This document shows positions 34,463 through 43,112 of a stretch of DNA of 64,000 nucleotides, piece after piece. The DNA lies in the NCBI RefSeq assembly GCF_003045775.1, contig NZ_PXNS01000003.1:124001-188000 (forward strand). The letters run 5' to 3'. The position numbers and the translations under genes are program-made. Numbering within the stretch: position 1 is the stretch's first letter; the number at the start of each line of letters is the position of its first letter. Under the pieces are notes generated by a model. That model searched no databases and was not told the origin of the DNA. It saw only the letters and a list, made by a program, of their open reading frames with translations. Source of the stretch: Halomonas litopenaei. Its GTDB lineage: Bacteria; Pseudomonadota; Gammaproteobacteria; Pseudomonadales; Halomonadaceae.

Positions 34463-35404
34463 CTAACGACTGATGGTCTGCTTCAGCGCATCGATCGACG
34501 ACTGGATACCGGCCTCGGTGGACATGGTGAAGTCCTCCATCTCGAGGCTGACCCAGTCGTTGTAGCCCTGCATCCGCACCACCGAGAAGAACTCCTTCCA
34601 CCACTGAAGGTCATGTCCCGCCCCCACCGCCACATAGTTCCAGGCGCGATTGGCGACGTCGGTGACCTCGGCGAGCTCGAGCAGACCGTTGACATCGGCC
34701 AGCCCCCGCTCGATGCGGGTATCCTTGCCGTGGCAGTGGTGGATGGCATCGCCCAGTGCCCTGGCCGCGGCGATCGGGCAGGCCCCCATCCAGAACAGGT
34801 GCGAAGGGTCCAGGTTCATGCCGACCTTGGGCCCGACCTCGTCACGCAGGCGAAACAGGGTCTGGGGGTTCCACACCAGCATCGCCGAAAAATTTTCCAG
34901 CGCGAATCGCTCGACACCGACCTCATCGGCCAGCCTCACCAGGCCGTGCCAGTAAGGAAAGGCGCAGTCTTCCCACTGGTACCGATCGCGCTCGGGCATC
35001 TCATCGGGCCAGCTCTTGGTGTAGACGAGCCAATTGGGCACGCTGTCCCCCGGCGCCGCCGCCGGCAGGCCCGACATGGTGACGATGCGCTTGACCCCGA
35101 TCTCACCGGCGAGCCGGATGGTCTTTTCGATCTCACCTCGGTGGCGCTCGCCGAGTTCCCCCGGGTCGAGCGGATTGCCGGAACAGTTCAAGGTGGCGAT
35201 CTTCAGTCCCCGGGCGTCGATCTCCTTCAGGCGTGAGGCCAGCAGGCTTCTATCGGCGAGCAGTTCGTCGGCACGAAAATGCGGCGCCGGCGACCAGCCA
35301 CCACCGGTCATCTCGATACCTTCCACCCCGAGCGCCACGCACTTGTCGAGCATCTCGGTAAAGCTGAGGTCCGCCATCACATCGGTACAGATGGAGAGCT
35401 TCAT
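34463..35404 (-). CDS. Sugar phosphate isomerase/epimerase (TIM barrel)
   Basis: This is a 313-aa xylose-isomerase-like protein. Metal-ligand segments are FALENFSAMLVWNP, GMNLDPSHLFWMG, HHCHGKD and WVSLEMEDFTMS. The opening MKLSICTDVMADLSFTEML and the NCSGNPLDP and MSGLPAAAPGDSVPNW stretches are shared with the paralogue at 43113, so the two form one subfamily. ATG 35404 follows AAGGA; an extra 25 codons upstream look non-coding. It is divergent from the LacI gene and shares its operator region. Substrate unknown, probably an inositol-derived keto-sugar. Confidence 0.8.
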   Translation of the reverse strand: MKLSICTDVMADLSFTEMLDKCVALGVEGIEMTGGGWSPAPHFRADELLADRSLLASRLKEIDARGLKIATLNCSGNPLDPGELGERHRGEIEKTIRLAGEIGVKRIVTMSGLPAAAPGDSVPNWLVYTKSWPDEMPERDRYQWEDCAFPYWHGLVRLADEVGVERFALENFSAMLVWNPQTLFRLRDEVGPKVGMNLDPSHLFWMGACPIAAARALGDAIHHCHGKDTRIERGLADVNGLLELAEVTDVANRAWNYVAVGAGHDLQWWKEFFSVVRMQGYNDWVSLEMEDFTMSTEAGIQSSIDALKQTISR

Positions 35405-35543
35405 GGCGTTGTCCTTGTCATATGGCTGTGTGGTTTCGCCGTTGCTCGGGTGGACGCATCGGCGGCGGCGCGGGCACAAAGGGCTCTTCCGACGGCGACC
35501 TATGCCAACACCTCAAGAGGGTCAACACCGTCATCCGACCCGA

Positions 35544-35596
35544 TGCAACCGGTTGCAAACAGGCCAGCACGAGCCTAGTATGGAATGAAAAATTCC
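35544..35596. promoter_or_regulatory. Divergent operator region of lacI and the isomerase gene
   Basis: This region contains the perfect 14-bp palindrome TGCAACCGGTTGCA (35544-35557), a classic LacI-family operator whose right part extends to the shared 13-mer (35548-35560). It also contains an RpiR-like palindrome GGAATGAAAAATTCC (35582-35596, spacer of seven). Both regulators could act here; the first site suggests autoregulation of the LacI gene. Confidence 0.65.
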
Positions 35597-35610
35597 GTCA
35601 AGGATCATCG

Positions 35611-36639
35611 ATGAATATTCGTTCCGATCGCGACCAAGGTCGCAAGGTGACCTCCGCCCAGGTGGCCGAACGGGCCGGTGTCTCCAAGTGGACGGTGTCG
35701 CGGGCCTTCACTCCCGGCGCCTCGATCTCAGAGAATGCCCGACAGCGCGTGATGGAGGCCGCCGAAGCCCTGGGCTATCGCCCCAACCTGCTGGCACGAA
35801 GCCTGACCACAAGACGCACTCAACTGATCGGCGTCGTCGTCGATCAATTCGCCAATCCGCATACCCAGGCGATGCTGAATGCCGCCACCCTGGCGCTGCA
35901 ACAGCGGGGCCAGCTGTCGATACTCTTGAATATTTCGCCACCGGTGCGCTCCGGTGAGCTGCTCGATATCGCCGAGCGCTTCCAGGTCGACGGGCTGTTG
36001 TTTCTCGGCACGGTGCTGAGCGAGGACATCGTGCGCTTTGCCACCGAGCGCCAGCACGTGCCACTGGTGCAGCTGTTTCGCACCACCGAGGTGGACGGGG
36101 TGCAGATCGTGGCAATTCAGGAGCATGCGGCTGGCGCCGAAATCGCCCGGCTGCTGCTCGGCGAAGGTCATCGACGGCTGGGCTATCTGGCCGGCCCCGA
36201 CAGCGGCAGATCACGACTGCCCCGTCTCGACGGCTATCGCCAGACGCTTGAGGATCACGGCCTGACCCTGGCAGCCACGCTGGCTGCCACGGATTATCGC
36301 CACGCCCTGGGGTATCAGGCGATGCACGACTACCTGCAAAGGACACCGGCGGCACAGCGCCTGGATGCGCTGTTCTGCGAAAACGACATCCTTGCCATCG
36401 GCGCCCTCGATGCCCTGCACCAGGCCGGCCTCGACGGACAGCTGGCGATCGTCGGCTTCGACGATATCGAGCTGGCCGCCTCACCGCGCTACCGTCTGAC
36501 CAGCTACCAGCCGAACCTCGATGCGGTGGTGGACAGCGCCATCACACACCTGCTCGATCGACGTATCCCTGGTGACCCAACGCTGCTCCCAGGCCGGCTG
36601 GTGGTGCGTGACTCTCATCGCTTTGCTGGAAAAGATTGA
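35611..36639 (+). CDS. LacI-family transcriptional regulator
   Basis: This 342-aa repressor has the N-terminal helix-turn-helix VTSAQVAERAGVSKWTVSRAFTP (about residues 12-34) with hinge helix GYRPNLLARSLTTRRT. A periplasmic-binding-like effector domain follows (IGVVVDQFANPHTQ, DGLLFLGTVL, RRLGYLAGPDSGRSRLPRLDGYRQTL, FCENDILAIGALDAL). ATG 35611 is chosen because AAGGA lies upstream and the earlier frame is noise. The recognition helix reads SKWTVSRAF, with Trp where Ala or Thr is common. Its palindromic operator lies in its own promoter and recurs upstream of iolI and the NCS1-like permease. Confidence 0.9.
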   Translation: MNIRSDRDQGRKVTSAQVAERAGVSKWTVSRAFTPGASISENARQRVMEAAEALGYRPNLLARSLTTRRTQLIGVVVDQFANPHTQAMLNAATLALQQRGQLSILLNISPPVRSGELLDIAERFQVDGLLFLGTVLSEDIVRFATERQHVPLVQLFRTTEVDGVQIVAIQEHAAGAEIARLLLGEGHRRLGYLAGPDSGRSRLPRLDGYRQTLEDHGLTLAATLAATDYRHALGYQAMHDYLQRTPAAQRLDALFCENDILAIGALDALHQAGLDGQLAIVGFDDIELAASPRYRLTSYQPNLDAVVDSAITHLLDRRIPGDPTLLPGRLVVRDSHRFAGKD

Positions 36640-36663
36640 GTCACAAGCCCAGAGCCCCGGGGC

Positions 36664-37650
36664 TCACACCTCCTCGACGTAGACCGTGCGCCCCTCGCGA
36701 CGTGAGATATCCGCCGCCTCGGCCAACCGCAACGCTTCGACACCGTCCGTGATGCCGGCGCGGGGCGCGCGGCCTTCCCGCCAGCTCTGGTAGAAGTCGT
36801 CGAGCTCTCGGCGATAGGCCTCGGCGTAGCGCTCGAGAAAGAACCAGCGCGGCGCTTCCTCCAGTTGGCCCTGCTTGCCGACGAACTTGAGTCGGGTGTC
36901 GCACTCGTTCTGGGCCTGCAACATGCCTTCACTGCCGAAGGCCTCGATACGCTGGTCGTAGCCGTATACCGCGCGCCGAGAATTGCTGATGGTGCACAAG
37001 CGCCCTGAGGCCGTCTTCATCACCACCACCGCGCTGTCCACGTCGCCGGCCTCGCCGATGGCCGGGTCCACCAGACAACTGCCGCTGGCGTAGACGCTGA
37101 CGATGGGCTCGTCGAGCAGCCAGCGGGCCATATCAAAGTCGTGGATCATCATGTCGCGGAACAGCCCACCTGACCCTTTGACGTACTCAAGGGGTGGCGG
37201 CTCGGGGTCACGGCTGGTGATCGCCAGCGTCTCCAGCTTGCCGATGCGGCCCTGCCCCAATTGATCCTTGAGCGCCGAGAACTGCGGGTCATGGCGACGA
37301 TTGAAGGCCAAGGCGCAGAGGCTTTGCGCCACACGCTCGGCGGTCGCCCGTGAAGCCGCCAGGTCCAGGGCGATGGGCTTCTCGCACAGCATTGCCTTGC
37401 CCGCCGATGCGGCGCGCTCCAGGTAGTCGATATGGGTCGCGGTGCTGGAAGCGATCAGCACGGCGTCGATCTCAGGGTCCTCGAACACGTCATCGATGTC
37501 CCGAGCCCGGGAGCCGAAGTCCCGCGCCAGGGTCTCGGCGGCCTCGGGGTAGGCATCCACTACCGCCGCCAACGTGACCTCGGGATGGGCGGCGATGGAC
37601 AGTGCGTGCACCCTGCCGATCCTTCCTGCTCCGATCAATGCCAGTTTCAT
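36664..37650 (-). CDS. Gfo/Idh/MocA dehydrogenase, second inositol 2-dehydrogenase-like enzyme
   Basis: This is a 328-aa NAD-dependent oxidoreductase. The Rossmann motif LIGAGRIGRVHA is at residues 4-15, CEKPIAL contains the catalytic lysine near residue 96, and GLFRDMMIHDFDMARWLL carries the Asp/His pair. It is similar in length to IolG but only distantly similar to the copy at 20129. It may act on scyllo- or D-chiro-inositol. It converges with lacI (24 bases apart) and diverges from the ABC operon. Confidence 0.82.
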   Translation of the reverse strand: MKLALIGAGRIGRVHALSIAAHPEVTLAAVVDAYPEAAETLARDFGSRARDIDDVFEDPEIDAVLIASSTATHIDYLERAASAGKAMLCEKPIALDLAASRATAERVAQSLCALAFNRRHDPQFSALKDQLGQGRIGKLETLAITSRDPEPPPLEYVKGSGGLFRDMMIHDFDMARWLLDEPIVSVYASGSCLVDPAIGEAGDVDSAVVVMKTASGRLCTISNSRRAVYGYDQRIEAFGSEGMLQAQNECDTRLKFVGKQGQLEEAPRWFFLERYAEAYRRELDDFYQSWREGRAPRAGITDGVEALRLAEAADISRREGRTVYVEEV

Positions 37651-37959
37651 CGTCTGCTCCTTGTATCCATGTGCATTGCCGCGAAGGGGTATGCCTTGGT
37701 GGCTTTCAGGCGAACGCCATTACCACGATCAATCGTCGATCGACAGCGAGACCCCAAGCCTGTTGCCCAGCCTACGCAAAAAGGAACAAACATTCCGCAT
37801 AGACCAAAGTATAGAATTTTTGAATTGTTAATTTCTCCCTTGGAATCTACATTTCATAACACGACGAATCGAAACATCCGTCCGCGAGTTCGAAACACGT
37901 CCATCAACACTGCGGACGTCTCCGCCCCTACAACAAGACGACCCTCACAAGGAGTCACC
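37651..37959. promoter_or_regulatory. 309-bp divergent region before the ABC operon
   Basis: This gap contains an RpiR palindrome and promoter box (37782-37814), an AT-rich stretch to about 37880 and a leader of about 140 nt with no stable hairpin I can see. No LacI-type 13-mer is present here. Confidence 0.5.
37782..37814 (+). promoter_or_regulatory. ABC-operon promoter with RpiR-type operator
   Basis: The palindrome GGAACAAACATTCC (37782-37795) is followed after exactly 13 nt by TATAGA (37809-37814), the same spacing as at iolI. The operator occupies the -35 position, which fits repression, or activation by a bound regulator in place of a -35 box. Confidence 0.55.
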
Positions 37960-39075
37960 ATGAGCACCACCGCCTCTCCCACCAGCCAAGATAAGGACGA
38001 GCGTCTTGCCCACGTCAGTCCGCTGAAGAAAGCCCTGCACCGACCGGAGTTCGGCTCCGTCGCCGGCGCCCTGCTGGTCATCGTGTTCTTCGCCCTGGTG
38101 GCCTCGGGCACCGGCATGTTCTCCGGCGCCGGGGTGATCAACTTCCTCGAAGTCTCTGCCCAGCTCGGCATCCTGGCCGTGGCGGCGGCGCTGTTGATGA
38201 TCGGTGGCGAGTTCGACCTGTCGATCGGTTCGATGATCGGCTTCGCCGGCATGTTGATCGCCATCCCCGCGGTGCAGTACGGCTGGCCCATCTGGGCGGC
38301 GCTGTCCTTCGCCTTCGGCTGCGCCCTGGCGATCGGCGCCCTGAACGGCTGGCTGGTGGTCAAGACCGGACTGCCATCCTTTATCGTCACCCTGGGCTTT
38401 CTGTTCATCCTGCGCGGGGTGGCTATCGGCATTCCCCGCCTGATGGCGGATCGCACCCAGATCGGCGGGGTCCATGACGTCATCGGCAACGACTGGTTCG
38501 CGGCGCTGTTCAGCGGAGAGGTCGGCGAGGGCTTCTTCCTCTGGCTGTCCGAGATCGGCGTAATCGGTACCAACTTCGCCGGCAATCCCACCGTCAGCGG
38601 CATCCCGGTCTCCATCGTGTGGTGGCTCGGCCTGACCGCGCTGGCCACCTGGGTGTTGCTGTTCACCCGCTTCGGCAACTGGATCTTCGCCTGCGGCGGC
38701 GACAAGGAAGCGGCACGCAACGTCGGTGTCCCGGTCAATCTGGTCAAGATCGTGCTGTTCATGTTCACCGCCTTCGCCGCCTGCGTGTTCGCCGCCCTGC
38801 AGGTGATGGACACCGGCTCGGCCGACTCCATCCGCGGCATCCTCAAGGAGCTCGAGGCGATCATCGCGGTGGTCATCGGCGGCGCCCTGCTCACCGGTGG
38901 CTATGGCTCCGCCATCGGCGCCAGCTTCGGTGCGCTGATCTTCGGCATGGTGCAGATGGGTATCTTCTATACCGGCGTCAACACCGACTGGTTCCAGGTA
39001 TTCCTCGGCGCGATGCTGCTGATCGCGGTGCTGTTCAACAACTACGTGCGTCGCAAGGCGCTGGAGGCCAAGTAA
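37960..39075 (+). CDS. Sugar/inositol ABC transporter permease (RbsC/IatP family)
   Basis: This is a 371-aa inner-membrane permease with about 8-10 hydrophobic segments. Family features include [37 protein letters not shown] and [27 protein letters not shown] 37960 is preceded by AAGGAG. Its stop and the ATPase start share one base. First gene of a co-directional run to 46402. Inositol or a derivative is the likely cargo from context. Confidence 0.92.
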   Translation: MSTTASPTSQDKDERLAHVSPLKKALHRPEFGSVAGALLVIVFFALVASGTGMFSGAGVINFLEVSAQLGILAVAAALLMIGGEFDLSIGSMIGFAGMLIAIPAVQYGWPIWAALSFAFGCALAIGALNGWLVVKTGLPSFIVTLGFLFILRGVAIGIPRLMADRTQIGGVHDVIGNDWFAALFSGEVGEGFFLWLSEIGVIGTNFAGNPTVSGIPVSIVWWLGLTALATWVLLFTRFGNWIFACGGDKEAARNVGVPVNLVKIVLFMFTAFAACVFAALQVMDTGSADSIRGILKELEAIIAVVIGGALLTGGYGSAIGASFGALIFGMVQMGIFYTGVNTDWFQVFLGAMLLIAVLFNNYVRRKALEAK

Positions 39076-39899
39076 TGAACGCTCCCGTCCCGATGATCGA
39101 AATGCGCGACGTAGCCAAGCACTTCGGCAGCGTGATCGCCCTGAGCGGCATCTCCATGAAGGTTCACTCCGGCGAGGTCATGTGCCTGCTCGGTGACAAC
39201 GGCGCCGGCAAGTCGACCCTGATCAAGACCCTCTCGGGGGTCCACGTACCGACCCACGGCGAGTTCCTGGTCGACGGCAAGGAGGCCCACTTCAGCTCGC
39301 CCTCGGATGCCCTCGACGCCGGCATCGCCACGGTCTTCCAGGATCTGGCGATGATCCCGCTGATGTCGATCACCCGAAACTTCTTCATGGGCCGCGAGCC
39401 CACCAGGGGCTGGGGACCGACCCGTCGGGTCGACTGGACGTTCGCCGATCGCGTCGCCAAGGAAGAGATGGCCAAGATCGGTATCGATGTGCGCGATCCG
39501 GCTCAGCCGGTCGGCACCCTTTCCGGCGGCGAGCGCCAGTGCGTAGCCATCGCCCGGGCGGTGTACTTCGGCGCCAAGGTGCTGATCCTCGACGAGCCCA
39601 CCTCAGCGCTCGGGGTCAAGCAGGCCTCGGTGGTGCTGCGCTACATCGCCAAGGCCCGCGCCGATGGCCTGGCGGTCATCTTCATCACCCACAACGTGCA
39701 CCACGCCTATCCGGTGGGTGACGCCTTCACCATCCTCAAGCGCGGCTCCAGCTTCGGCACCTTCCGCAAGGACGAGGTCAGCCGCGAGGAAGTGCTCAAC
39801 ATGATGGCCGGTGGCGCCGAGCTCGAGAGCCTGGACGCCGAGCTTGCCGAATTTCAGCGCGCCGACGGCAACGCGAGCGGCAACGGCCAGGCGGCCTGA
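39075..39899 (+). CDS. Sugar ABC transporter ATP-binding protein, single-cassette form
   Basis: This is a 274-aa ATPase: Walker [10 protein letters not shown] (residues 40-48), signature TLSGGERQ (near 150) and Walker [13 protein letters not shown] (near 168). Sugar importers of the Rbs/Ara/Iat class normally have a tandem two-cassette ATPase of about 500 residues; this one has only one cassette, as in Frc-type fructose systems. The C-terminal 30 residues are Glu/Ala/Asn rich. It overlaps the permease stop by one base. Confidence 0.92.
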   Translation: MNAPVPMIEMRDVAKHFGSVIALSGISMKVHSGEVMCLLGDNGAGKSTLIKTLSGVHVPTHGEFLVDGKEAHFSSPSDALDAGIATVFQDLAMIPLMSITRNFFMGREPTRGWGPTRRVDWTFADRVAKEEMAKIGIDVRDPAQPVGTLSGGERQCVAIARAVYFGAKVLILDEPTSALGVKQASVVLRYIAKARADGLAVIFITHNVHHAYPVGDAFTILKRGSSFGTFRKDEVSREEVLNMMAGGAELESLDAELAEFQRADGNASGNGQAA

Positions 39900-39914
39900 A
39901 CAGGGAGAGTCTCC

Positions 39915-40745
39915 ATGCAAGATCGTTCATTCAAAGGTCAGGTGGCCATCGTCACCGGTTCCACCCAGGGACTGGGCGAGGCGGTGGCTCGCCACCTGCT
40001 GGGTCGTGGCCTGTCCGGCCTGGTCATCTGCGGGCGCCAGCGGGACAAGGGCGAAGCCCTGGCTCGCGAGCTCGAGGGTCTGGGTGAGGACGCCAAGGTG
40101 CTGTTCGTGCCCACCGACATGACCCGGGTCGACGACTGCCGCCGGCTGGTGGCCCAGGCCGACGAGGCCTTCGGGCGCATCGACATGCTGATCAACTGCG
40201 CCGGCAACACCGAGCGCGGCACCCTGCTCGACACCGACGAGGCCGCCTACGACAGACTGTTCGCGGTCAACACCAAGGCGCCCTTCTTCCTGATGCAGGA
40301 AGCTGCGCGGCGAATGATCCGCGATGGTATCGAAGGCCGCGTGGTCAATATCCTCAGCATGTCCGGCCACGGCGGCCAGCCCTTCATCTGCGCCTACAGC
40401 GGCAGCAAGGGGGCGCTGGCCACCCTGACCCGCAACGCCGCCTACTCGCTGCTGCGCAATCGCATCCGCGTCAACGGCCTCAACATCGGCTGGATGAACA
40501 CCCCGGGCGAACACCGCATCCAGACGGATACCCACGGTGCCGAGGATAACTGGCTGGAAGCCGCCGCCCGTGCGCAGCCCATGGGGCGCCTGCTGGAACC
40601 TGAGGAGGTCGCCAGCGCGGTGGCCTTCCTGGCCAGCGACGCCTCGGGAATGATGACCGGGACCATCGTCGACATGGACCAGAGCGTGCTGGGCTGTCAC
40701 GACAGCGCGCCGCAGCCGCCCGCCGCCATGCGCTGGCCTGACTGA
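39915..40745 (+). CDS. SDR-family oxidoreductase
   Basis: This 276-aa short-chain dehydrogenase has TGSTQGLGEAV (residues 14-24) as cofactor loop, NCAGNTE (95-101), the catalytic serine near 148-150 (NILSMSG) and YSGSK (Tyr161, Lys165). It lies 15 bases after the ATPase and 12 before the PhyH gene, so it is translated with them. It probably oxidises a hydroxyl of the imported polyol or of the dioxygenase product. Confidence 0.88.
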   Translation: MQDRSFKGQVAIVTGSTQGLGEAVARHLLGRGLSGLVICGRQRDKGEALARELEGLGEDAKVLFVPTDMTRVDDCRRLVAQADEAFGRIDMLINCAGNTERGTLLDTDEAAYDRLFAVNTKAPFFLMQEAARRMIRDGIEGRVVNILSMSGHGGQPFICAYSGSKGALATLTRNAAYSLLRNRIRVNGLNIGWMNTPGEHRIQTDTHGAEDNWLEAAARAQPMGRLLEPEEVASAVAFLASDASGMMTGTIVDMDQSVLGCHDSAPQPPAAMRWPD

Positions 40746-40757
40746 GGAGGACAGACG

Positions 40758-41909
40758 ATGGAGCATTTCATCGATCAAACCCAGCTTGATGTGGCCGCCT
40801 TCGAGGCCCTGGTCCAATCGACGACCAATGCCGAAGAACTGCCCCAGGCCGAGCGCATCGTCTCCGGCATCCCGCTCTACCGCGCAAGCCATGCCCTTGA
40901 CTGTCTCGCCGACCCGCAGCGGCGGCGCACGCTGCTTGACGAGTGGCATCACTGCCTGCTGGACGGTCCCGGGGTGCTGGCGATCACCGAAATGATGGAG
41001 CGGACCACGGTGGACCGCGCCAGCGAGAGCTTTCTTGCGCTGATCGAAGCTGAACGGGGACACGGCCAGCAGGGCGACCATTTTGCTGCGCCGGGTGCCA
41101 ATGATCGCCTGTGGAATGCCTTCCAGAAACATGGCGAGGCCGACCCGGACGGTTTCGTCGACTACTACGCCAACCCGGTGCTGGCGCTGGTGGCCGAGGC
41201 CTGGCTTGGCCCGGGCTACCAGATCACCTCCCAGGTCAATGTGGTCAAACCGGGCGGGCGCGCTCAGTTGCCTCATCGCGACTATCACCTGGGTTTTCTG
41301 AGCGAGGCACAGGCGCTGGGCTACCCGCTGTCATTGCAGGTCGCCTCACAACACCTGACGCTGCAGGGCGCCGTGGCCCACGACGACATGCCGCTGGAAA
41401 GCGGGCCAACCCAGTTGTTGCCTCACTCCCAGCGCTACCCCGAAGGCTATCTGGCCTACCGCGACCCGGCCTTCCAGCAGGTGTTCGCCCGCCATCGCGT
41501 TCAGCTTCCGCTGACCAGGGGCGACGGCCTGTTCTTCAACCCGGCGCTGTTTCACGCCGCTGGCGACAACGACAGCCAGGACCTGCGGCGCATGGCCAAC
41601 CTGCTGCAGATCTCCTCGGCCTTTGGCCGTGCCATGGAGAGCGTCGACAACACACGCCTGGTGCGCGCCGGCTTTCCCGCGCTAAAGGCCCGCTTTCAGC
41701 GCGATGGCTGGACAGCGGCGATCCGTGCAGGTGTTACCGCCCTGGCCGAGGCCTACCCGTTCCCGGCCAATCTGGATCGCACCCCGCCCCAGGGCGGGAT
41801 GGCCCCCCAGAGCCAATGCGAGTTGCTGACACTGGCCCTGGACGAAGACTGGGACGCCGACCGCCTGGACCGGGCACTCGACCGGATGGCGCAGGACCGA
41901 CGCGCCTGA
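40758..41909 (+). CDS. Phytanoyl-CoA dioxygenase (PhyH) family protein
   Basis: This is a 383-aa Fe(II)/2-oxoglutarate oxygenase. The iron triad is visible as PHRDYH (His173, Asp175) and LFHAAGDN (His265 or 266), with a 2-oxoglutarate-binding Arg in DLRRMANLLQIS (277/278). It sits inside a sugar/inositol transporter operon. Related enzymes hydroxylate or demethylate small molecules rather than lipids. I infer a role in opening up a modified inositol, for example removing an O-methyl group, but no sequence feature proves the substrate. Confidence 0.8.
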   Translation: MEHFIDQTQLDVAAFEALVQSTTNAEELPQAERIVSGIPLYRASHALDCLADPQRRRTLLDEWHHCLLDGPGVLAITEMMERTTVDRASESFLALIEAERGHGQQGDHFAAPGANDRLWNAFQKHGEADPDGFVDYYANPVLALVAEAWLGPGYQITSQVNVVKPGGRAQLPHRDYHLGFLSEAQALGYPLSLQVASQHLTLQGAVAHDDMPLESGPTQLLPHSQRYPEGYLAYRDPAFQQVFARHRVQLPLTRGDGLFFNPALFHAAGDNDSQDLRRMANLLQISSAFGRAMESVDNTRLVRAGFPALKARFQRDGWTAAIRAGVTALAEAYPFPANLDRTPPQGGMAPQSQCELLTLALDEDWDADRLDRALDRMAQDRRA

Positions 41910-41977
41910 ATCGCTGCATCAACGTGACACCCCTGAGCACGATCACCCGCAACACCAACAACAATCGGAGTACAGCC

Positions 41978-42982
41978 ATGAGCAAGAGCACCGACAAGAC
42001 CAGCGCAACACACACCGGGGTCAAGCGCCCCATCCCGTTCTCCAGGGCCATCACCGGCGCCCTGGTCGCTGGCGCCATGGCGCTGTCGGCGAGCCAGGCG
42101 GCCGTTGCCCAGGACGCCGACCCGCTGAAGTTCGTGGCGATCACCCATATCGTCGCGGCGGACCCCTTCGGCAACGTCCTCAAGCGCGGTTTCGAGGATG
42201 CCGCCGAGGAGATGGGAGTGGAGCTTCTCTACAACTCTCCGGCCCAGTACGACACCTCCCAGATGCTGAGGATGATCGAGCAGGCGATTGCCACCCAACC
42301 CGATGGCCTGGCGCTGACCATGCCCGATGCCAGCGCCTTCGCCGAGCCGGTGCGCGAGGCCATCGCCGCCGGTATCCCGGTGGTGGTGCTCAACACCGGC
42401 GAAGAGATCGCCGGTGAGATCGGCGCACTCAACTATGTCGGTCAGAGCGAGTACCGCGCGGGCAAGATGGCCGGTGAGCGCATGAAGGAAGCCGGCGTCG
42501 AGAGCCCCATCTGTATCAACTTCGCCCCCGGCCAGTCGCAGCTTGACGCCCGCTGCAAGGGCTTTACCGACGCCTTCGACGGCAGTGCCGAACAGATCTC
42601 CACCACCCAGGATCCCACCGCCATCACCAATGCCGTGCTCGCCCACCTCAACTCGAGCCCGGACACCGACGGCGTGCTGAGCCTGGGATCGCTGGCCACC
42701 GACCCGCTGATCAACGAATTCCGTAGCCAGGGCGCCATGGGCCAGATCGCCTTCGCCACCTTCGACCTGTCCGCCGAGACACTGGAAGCGGTTCGCGATG
42801 GCGAGATGCTGTTCGCCATGGATCAGCAGCAGTACCTTCAGGGCTACCTGCCGATCATCTCGCTGGCGCTGTACAACCGCTACGGCCTCAAGCCCACCAA
42901 CAATATCCAGACCGGGCCAAACTTCATCACCCAGGAAAACGCCGAACAGGTCATCGAGCTGACTCAGCAGGGCTATCGCTAA
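41978..42982 (+). CDS. Sugar/inositol ABC transporter periplasmic binding protein
   Basis: This is a 334-aa receptor of the ribose/inositol type (Peripla_BP_4). The signal peptide spans residues 17-44 with cleavage at AVA-QD. The mature part shows FVAITHIVAADPFGNVLKRGFEDAA, EQAIATQPDGLALTMPDA, IPVVVLNTG and GVLSLGSLATDPLI. ATG 41978 follows CGGAG. It is the receptor for the permease and ATPase three and four genes upstream; this separation by an SDR and a dioxygenase gene is unusual. Confidence 0.92.
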   Translation: MSKSTDKTSATHTGVKRPIPFSRAITGALVAGAMALSASQAAVAQDADPLKFVAITHIVAADPFGNVLKRGFEDAAEEMGVELLYNSPAQYDTSQMLRMIEQAIATQPDGLALTMPDASAFAEPVREAIAAGIPVVVLNTGEEIAGEIGALNYVGQSEYRAGKMAGERMKEAGVESPICINFAPGQSQLDARCKGFTDAFDGSAEQISTTQDPTAITNAVLAHLNSSPDTDGVLSLGSLATDPLINEFRSQGAMGQIAFATFDLSAETLEAVRDGEMLFAMDQQQYLQGYLPIISLALYNRYGLKPTNNIQTGPNFITQENAEQVIELTQQGYR

Positions 42983-43072
42983 GCGGCCACCTCATCCAAT
43001 GGCCATCCGCCACCATGGCAAGGCCGGCGACTCACCGAGCAGGCCTTGTCAGTACTGATCATCGACACCTCA

Positions 43073-43093
43073 CCCGCCCTTCATGGGCGGGTT
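43073..43093 (+). other. Stem-loop after the binding-protein gene
   Basis: A perfect 8-bp stem ACCCGCCC / GGGCGGGT has a 5-nt loop and is followed by TCGCTTG, so there is no true T run. It lies 90 bases beyond the binding-protein stop and 20 before the next gene. Partial terminator or 3' stabiliser. Confidence 0.5.
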
Positions 43094-43112
43094 CGCTTGA
43101 CAGGAGCATCAC

